Positions 60,090-64,000 of a stretch of DNA of 64,000 nucleotides are shown here, one piece after another (position 1 is the first letter of the stretch; the number at the start of each line of letters is the position of its first letter). The translations under genes were made by a program, and so were the position numbers. This stretch comes from Exiguobacterium undae DSM 14481 (lineage in GTDB: Bacteria > Bacillota > Bacilli > Exiguobacteriales > Exiguobacteriaceae), in assembly GCF_000620805.1 (NCBI RefSeq), contig NZ_KK211187.1, positions 1,970,398 to 2,034,397 of the forward strand. The letters are read 5' to 3'. Under the pieces are notes generated by a model. It was not told the DNA's origin and made no database searches. It saw only the letters and a list, made by a program, of their open reading frames with translations.

Positions 60090-61856
60090 TCACGAAACGG
60101 ATGAGACATGTCCCGACTGTAATTCATACATCTTTTTGTACAGACCGTTCTTTTCAATCAACGTCTGATGGTTCCCTTGTTCGACGACTTCTCCTTGATG
60201 CAGAACTAAAATCAAATCGGCATCTTGGATGGTCGACAACCGGTGGGCAATCGCAATCGTCGTGCGTCCCTGCCGCATTCGTTTTAAAGCGACTTGGACT
60301 TTTTCTTCGGTTTCCGTATCAATCGAACTCGTTGCTTCATCCAGAATCAAGACTTTCGGGTCACGGGCCATCGTTCGGGCGAATGAGACGAGCTGACGTT
60401 CCCCGGCAGAGAATGTCGCTCCCCGCTCGGCGACCGGACTGTCGTATTGATCATCCAACTGATTGATGAAGCCGTCCGCCTGAACAAATCGTGCTGCCTC
60501 TTCGACCTTTTGAAATGGAATCGACGGATCAAACAGTCGGATGTTATCGGCGACACTCCCCGTAAAGAGGAACGAATCCTGTAACACCAGACCGACATGA
60601 CGTCGCAATTCGTCTTCCGGCAACTGTTCCAGCGGTTGTCCGTCGATCAAGATCCGACCGGACTGATACGAATAAAACCGCATCAAAATGTTGATGATCG
60701 AACTTTTCCCACTGCCGGTCTGACCGACTAAAGCAACCGTCTGGCCTTTTTTCGCTTCGAACGAAATCCCTTTCAGGACTTCTTTTTCCCCGTCGTAACT
60801 AAAGCGGACATTGTCAAAGACGATATGGCCTTCGGATACAGATGCTTCCCCTGGCAATGTTTTTGAAGGTTCCGGCTCATCGGTATCAAGGACTTTAAAG
60901 ACGCGGTCTGCGGAAACGACTGCCTGTTGGAACTCCGACAACCGTTGCATGATTTGTTGGACCGGCTGAAAAATCCGTTCCATATAACTGATGAACGCAT
61001 ATACGACCCCGACTTGGACCGTTTGTGAGAACGACAAGATTCCAAAATAGGTGATCAAGGAAGCAATCGTCAAGGCGAGCATCAGCTCAATGATCGGCCG
61101 CAGTAACCAACTGTCGAGTTTCAAGTTCTTATAACGACCGTTCTGGTGGGCGATATTCGTTTCCTCAAATTCCGCCATTAATCGTTTTTCTTGGCGGAAC
61201 TGTTGAATGATCGCCATTCCGTTGATCGACTCATTCAATTGACCGTTAATCTTCGACAATAAATCCCGGACTTCGGCATAATACTTTGTCGAATAACGGC
61301 GGTAAATCCAAATAATGAAATAAAACAGCGGCAATAACACCAGGGCAATCGTCGCAAGACGCGGTTCCAGCAGGTAGAGGAATAGATACGTTCCAATCAA
61401 CTGAACCCCGCTTTGAACAAAGGTCGACAAGACGCCGATATACAGCTCTTTGATGGCTTCCGTATCATTTGTGATCCGCGAGACGAGTACGCCGGCCGGT
61501 GTCCGGTCGAAGTAGCCGAGTCTCAGATGCATGACGTGACGAAACACATCAATCCGCAGACGCTGAATGACCTTCAAGGCAATCTTTTGAAACTCAAAGG
61601 CTTGTAAATAATCGACGACGATGCCGGTCGTATGCAGGAGTAAGTAGACACCAAACAATAAGGCGACTTCCTGAACCGGATAGTTCCCGACCGCGACATA
61701 GTCATCGATGAAGATTTTGACGAGATACGGTCCACCGAGCTTCGCTCCGGTCGTCACGAGTAACAGGAAAAAGGCGACCATCACTTGTTTTTTAAACGGT
61801 TTGACGAATCCGAGCAATCGTTTCAGGACCGCTTTTTCATTAATATCATGATTCAA
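60090..61856 (-). CDS. ABC multidrug exporter subunit, BmrD-like (canonical ATPase site)
   Basis: The 588-residue half transporter has six helices, Walker A GQTGSGKSS, signature FSAGERQL and Walker B ILDEATSSIDTE with the catalytic Glu. It should pair with the upstream subunit, as BmrD does with BmrC. The TTG at 61856 was chosen from GGAGG 8 nt upstream; no ATG follows in the first 25 codons. It overlaps the upstream stop by 11 bp, so translation is coupled. The signature FSAGE is unusual against LSGGQ. Confidence 0.8.
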   Translation of the reverse strand: MNHDINEKAVLKRLLGFVKPFKKQVMVAFFLLLVTTGAKLGGPYLVKIFIDDYVAVGNYPVQEVALLFGVYLLLHTTGIVVDYLQAFEFQKIALKVIQRLRIDVFRHVMHLRLGYFDRTPAGVLVSRITNDTEAIKELYIGVLSTFVQSGVQLIGTYLFLYLLEPRLATIALVLLPLFYFIIWIYRRYSTKYYAEVRDLLSKINGQLNESINGMAIIQQFRQEKRLMAEFEETNIAHQNGRYKNLKLDSWLLRPIIELMLALTIASLITYFGILSFSQTVQVGVVYAFISYMERIFQPVQQIMQRLSEFQQAVVSADRVFKVLDTDEPEPSKTLPGEASVSEGHIVFDNVRFSYDGEKEVLKGISFEAKKGQTVALVGQTGSGKSSIINILMRFYSYQSGRILIDGQPLEQLPEDELRRHVGLVLQDSFLFTGSVADNIRLFDPSIPFQKVEEAARFVQADGFINQLDDQYDSPVAERGATFSAGERQLVSFARTMARDPKVLILDEATSSIDTETEEKVQVALKRMRQGRTTIAIAHRLSTIQDADLILVLHQGEVVEQGNHQTLIEKNGLYKKMYELQSGHVSSVS

Positions 61857-63603
61857 ACGCTCCACCTCCCTGTTCGACGAGTGACTCCAGCTGTTGCCGG
61901 TCATACGTCTCCTTGTACCAGCCGTCTTGACGGAGCAGTTCGTCGTGCGTTCCGCGTTCGATGATCCGCCCGGCGTCAAGGACGATGATCTCATCCGTAT
62001 GCGACACGGCAGACAAGCGGTGCGCAACGATGATTTGTGACTGCTCGTTATCAGCTGTGCGGAAGTGCTCGATGATTGCTTCTTCCGTCTTGGCGTCTAC
62101 CGCGGATAAGGCATCATCGAGGACAAGAATCGGACAATCGGCCAGCAACGCGCGGGCAATCGAAATCCGTTGTTTCTGACCACCGGACAACGTCACCCCC
62201 CGCTCCCCGACCATCGTCGCATATCCTTCCGTAAAGCCGAGAATGTCCTCATGAACCGCAGCGACCCGTGCGGCTTCCATGATCTGTTCCATCGAAGCAT
62301 CCGGTTTTGCGAAGGCAATGTTGTCGGCAATCGAGGCGGAAAACAGGAAGTGGTCCTGCGGAACGATCGCAACTTGTTTCCGGACGGTCTCCCGCATCAA
62401 TTGTTTGATGTCTTGACCGCCAATCGAAACCGAGCCGTATTTGACATCGTATTCCCGGGACAACAACCGGACGAACGTCGATTTCCCCGCCCCGGTCCGA
62501 CCGACGATTCCGAGCGTCTGACCCGGTCGCAACGTCACATCGATGTCTTGTAAGACCGGTTGCGTGTCATAGATGAAGCGGTCAATCGCGACATGCAGAT
62601 CGGATGACGTGACCGTCGTCGCCGCTTCCTTCGCATCCTTGATTTCCGGCTCAACCGCCAGCATCCGTTCGATCCGGTCGTACGATGCCCGTCCCCGCTC
62701 GACGATGTTGAACAACCATCCGAACGCAAGCATCGGCCATGTCAGTAAACCTAAGTATGTAGTGAATGAAACGATATCCCCGATCCGGATTTCGCCCTGT
62801 TGCAGCAAATAGGCACCGTATCCGACCGCGATGATATACGACAAGCCGACCAATCCAAAAATTGTCGGATCAAACAACGCATCGATTTTTGCGACCCGGC
62901 GGTTTTTTTGAACGACATCATCCGATAATGAGGTAAATGTCCCGACATCGGATTCGACTTCCCCCGTTGCTTTTAACACCCGGACCCCGCTGACACTTTC
63001 CGCAACCTTATCATTCAAATCAGAAAAGGCTTCTTGCGCATCATGGAACCGCGAATGTAACATCTTCCCGTAGCGTGAGGTCAAATAAACCATCAGCGGC
63101 ATCGGCAACAACGAAACAAGTGTCAGTTTCCAGCTGATTGTCGTGACCATCGTAATGATGACGAAGCTCCCCATCGTCACCGAATCGACAAGCGTCAAAA
63201 TACCCGCTCCTGCCGTCATCGAGACGGCTTGCACATCATTTGTCGCGTGTGCCATCAAGTCCCCGCTCCGATACTTTTTATAGAAGGACTGATCCAAATC
63301 GGAGAAATGACCATACAATTGACTGCGTAACAGTCGTCCGAGGCGAATCGATGCCCCGAAGATAAAGAACCGCCAAAAATAGCGAATCACATACGTGGAG
63401 ACACCAATTAACAACAAGGTGCCGACGAGTCGCATCAAATCGTCCCTTGTCAAACTGCCTTCACTCAGACCATTCACCGTTTCACCAATCACTTTTGGTG
63501 GAATCAGTTCCAGTCCGGCTACAAAAATTAACGCAATGATGCCTAAGCTGTACGCTTTCCATTCGAGTCGGAAAAACCAACTCAGTTTCCTGAAGACTCC
63601 CAT
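61846..63603 (-). CDS. ABC multidrug exporter subunit, BmrC-like (degenerate ATPase site)
   Basis: The 585-residue half transporter has the same length as BmrC. Walker A GRTGAGKST, signature LSGGQKQR and IAHRL-type switch IVAHRLSAV are present, but Walker B is LVLDDALSAVD with Asp where the catalytic Glu should be, the known mark of the non-canonical site in heterodimeric exporters such as BmrCD. The ATG at 63603 follows GGGGGG. It forms an overlapping pair with the downstream subunit gene. Confidence 0.85.
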   Translation of the reverse strand: MGVFRKLSWFFRLEWKAYSLGIIALIFVAGLELIPPKVIGETVNGLSEGSLTRDDLMRLVGTLLLIGVSTYVIRYFWRFFIFGASIRLGRLLRSQLYGHFSDLDQSFYKKYRSGDLMAHATNDVQAVSMTAGAGILTLVDSVTMGSFVIITMVTTISWKLTLVSLLPMPLMVYLTSRYGKMLHSRFHDAQEAFSDLNDKVAESVSGVRVLKATGEVESDVGTFTSLSDDVVQKNRRVAKIDALFDPTIFGLVGLSYIIAVGYGAYLLQQGEIRIGDIVSFTTYLGLLTWPMLAFGWLFNIVERGRASYDRIERMLAVEPEIKDAKEAATTVTSSDLHVAIDRFIYDTQPVLQDIDVTLRPGQTLGIVGRTGAGKSTFVRLLSREYDVKYGSVSIGGQDIKQLMRETVRKQVAIVPQDHFLFSASIADNIAFAKPDASMEQIMEAARVAAVHEDILGFTEGYATMVGERGVTLSGGQKQRISIARALLADCPILVLDDALSAVDAKTEEAIIEHFRTADNEQSQIIVAHRLSAVSHTDEIIVLDAGRIIERGTHDELLRQDGWYKETYDRQQLESLVEQGGGAFES

Positions 63604-63687
63604 ACAAGTCCCCCCTTTTTTAAATCGATTGAGTATTTCTAATAGTCTCACATTTTAGATTAGCCATCTTCCTAAAAAATAGCAAAC

Positions 63688-63714
63688 AAAAGGAGACCAA
63701 AACGGTCTCCTTTT
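63688..63714 (-). terminator. Terminator of the YneF-like gene
   Basis: AAAAGGAGACC pairs with GGTCTCCTTTT around a 5-nt loop, so it can act on both strands. Confidence 0.85.
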
Positions 63715-63722
63715 ACAAGTCA

Positions 63723-63953
63723 TTATTTTTTCGGTGATTTCATTGAACCACTCATTGAACGCATCACTTGGTTGACTTTCTTTTGTGATGGCTTTTGACC
63801 CATTTGCATCATCAATGTCTTAATCATATCTTCGTTGATTGGTGGGTTTTGCTCCAAATAGTTCATCATGTATCGGCGAGCGATATAGAAACCAAGGGCG
63901 ACACCAGCTACCAAGCAAAGAAGGGCAATTAAAATCCAAATCCATGTAGCCAA
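63723..63953 (-). CDS. yneF: UPF0154 membrane protein (YneF)
   Basis: The 76-residue protein has one N-terminal helix (about 4-26, [20 protein letters not shown]), the family segment [24 protein letters not shown], and a basic C-terminus. Its function is unknown, although it is conserved across Bacillales and Lactobacillales. The start is TTG at 63953, 7 nt after AGGAGG. The window ends just upstream, with a TATAGT-type -10 in the last 20 bases. Confidence 0.85.
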   Translation of the reverse strand: MATWIWILIALLCLVAGVALGFYIARRYMMNYLEQNPPINEDMIKTLMMQMGQKPSQKKVNQVMRSMSGSMKSPKK

Positions 63954-64000
63954 GTTGCTTCCTCCTCTAACTTCAAACGTCGCTTTTTACTATACTATAA

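Noticed and set aside
60090-62027. Longer form of the BmrD-like gene starting at 62027
   Set aside because: The extra 57 codons lie inside the upstream ABC gene, have odd composition and no ribosome site.

Overview
The window looks like a chromosomal segment of a low-to-mid GC Gram-positive of the order Bacillales, most likely Exiguobacterium or a close relative. This is an inference from gene content (MhqR, CcdA/CcdC/YneK-like, YneF/UPF0154, Spo0E-like, DUF1836, DUF4003, DUF975 and BmrC/BmrD-like proteins), from strong GGAGG-type ribosome binding sites with frequent GTG and TTG starts, and from the many intrinsic terminators. I saw no rRNA, tRNA, CRISPR array, prophage or complete insertion sequence.

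Layout. 0-4 kb: the start of a branched-chain amino acid carrier (brnQ), a Zn-protease-like lipoprotein and a metN-metI-metQ uptake operon. 3.9-8.7 kb: a five-gene minus-strand operon that can turn 3-hydroxybutyrate or acetoacetate into two acetyl-CoA (GntP-type permease, CoA transferase A and B, 3-hydroxybutyrate dehydrogenase, thiolase), behind a control region with a promoter, a cre-like site and two tandem CcpC-like boxes. 9-20 kb: a diguanylate cyclase, small membrane proteins, rpiA, oligoendopeptidase F, a hemolysin III-type protein, DUF1836 and DUF4003 proteins, and a histidine kinase / degenerate GGDEF-EAL pair. 20-31 kb: an ABC exporter, a 3-hydroxyisobutyrate-dehydrogenase-like enzyme, cutC with a DeoR regulator, plsY, a VanY-like carboxypeptidase lipoprotein, a thioesterase and a tandem CbbX/SpoVK AAA ATPase. 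31-38 kb: aconitase with its own CcpC-like box, a probable sigma-B stress gene, and an AT-richer stretch of orphan genes. 37-40 kb: a quinone/electrophile-response cluster (MhqR-type repressor, ring-cleaving dioxygenase, FMN reductase) with an 18-bp palindromic operator. 40-50 kb: rtcB, a LysR regulator divergent from an NCS2 permease, an AT-rich orphan, an MBL hydrolase, a YflT-like stress protein and prfC. 50-64 kb: an MFS exporter behind a leader peptide and terminator, a flavohemoglobin-like / NsrR-like divergent pair lacking the expected cofactor ligands, a glyoxalase-S66 peptidase fusion, the ccdA-ccdC cluster, an SH3b-3D wall protein and a heterodimeric BmrC/BmrD-like exporter.

How the parts connect. 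The same ATAA-N7-TTAT dyad lies upstream of acnA and, twice, upstream of the ketone-body operon, which suggests common control of acetyl-CoA supply and the citrate branch of the TCA cycle. Two stress genes carry sigma-B-like promoters with the same 14-nt spacer. Two copies of a structured 150-bp repeat lie in opposite orientation near 24.0 and 46.4 kb, and their stems differ by compensating base changes. All assignments come from reading the sequence; no database search was run.
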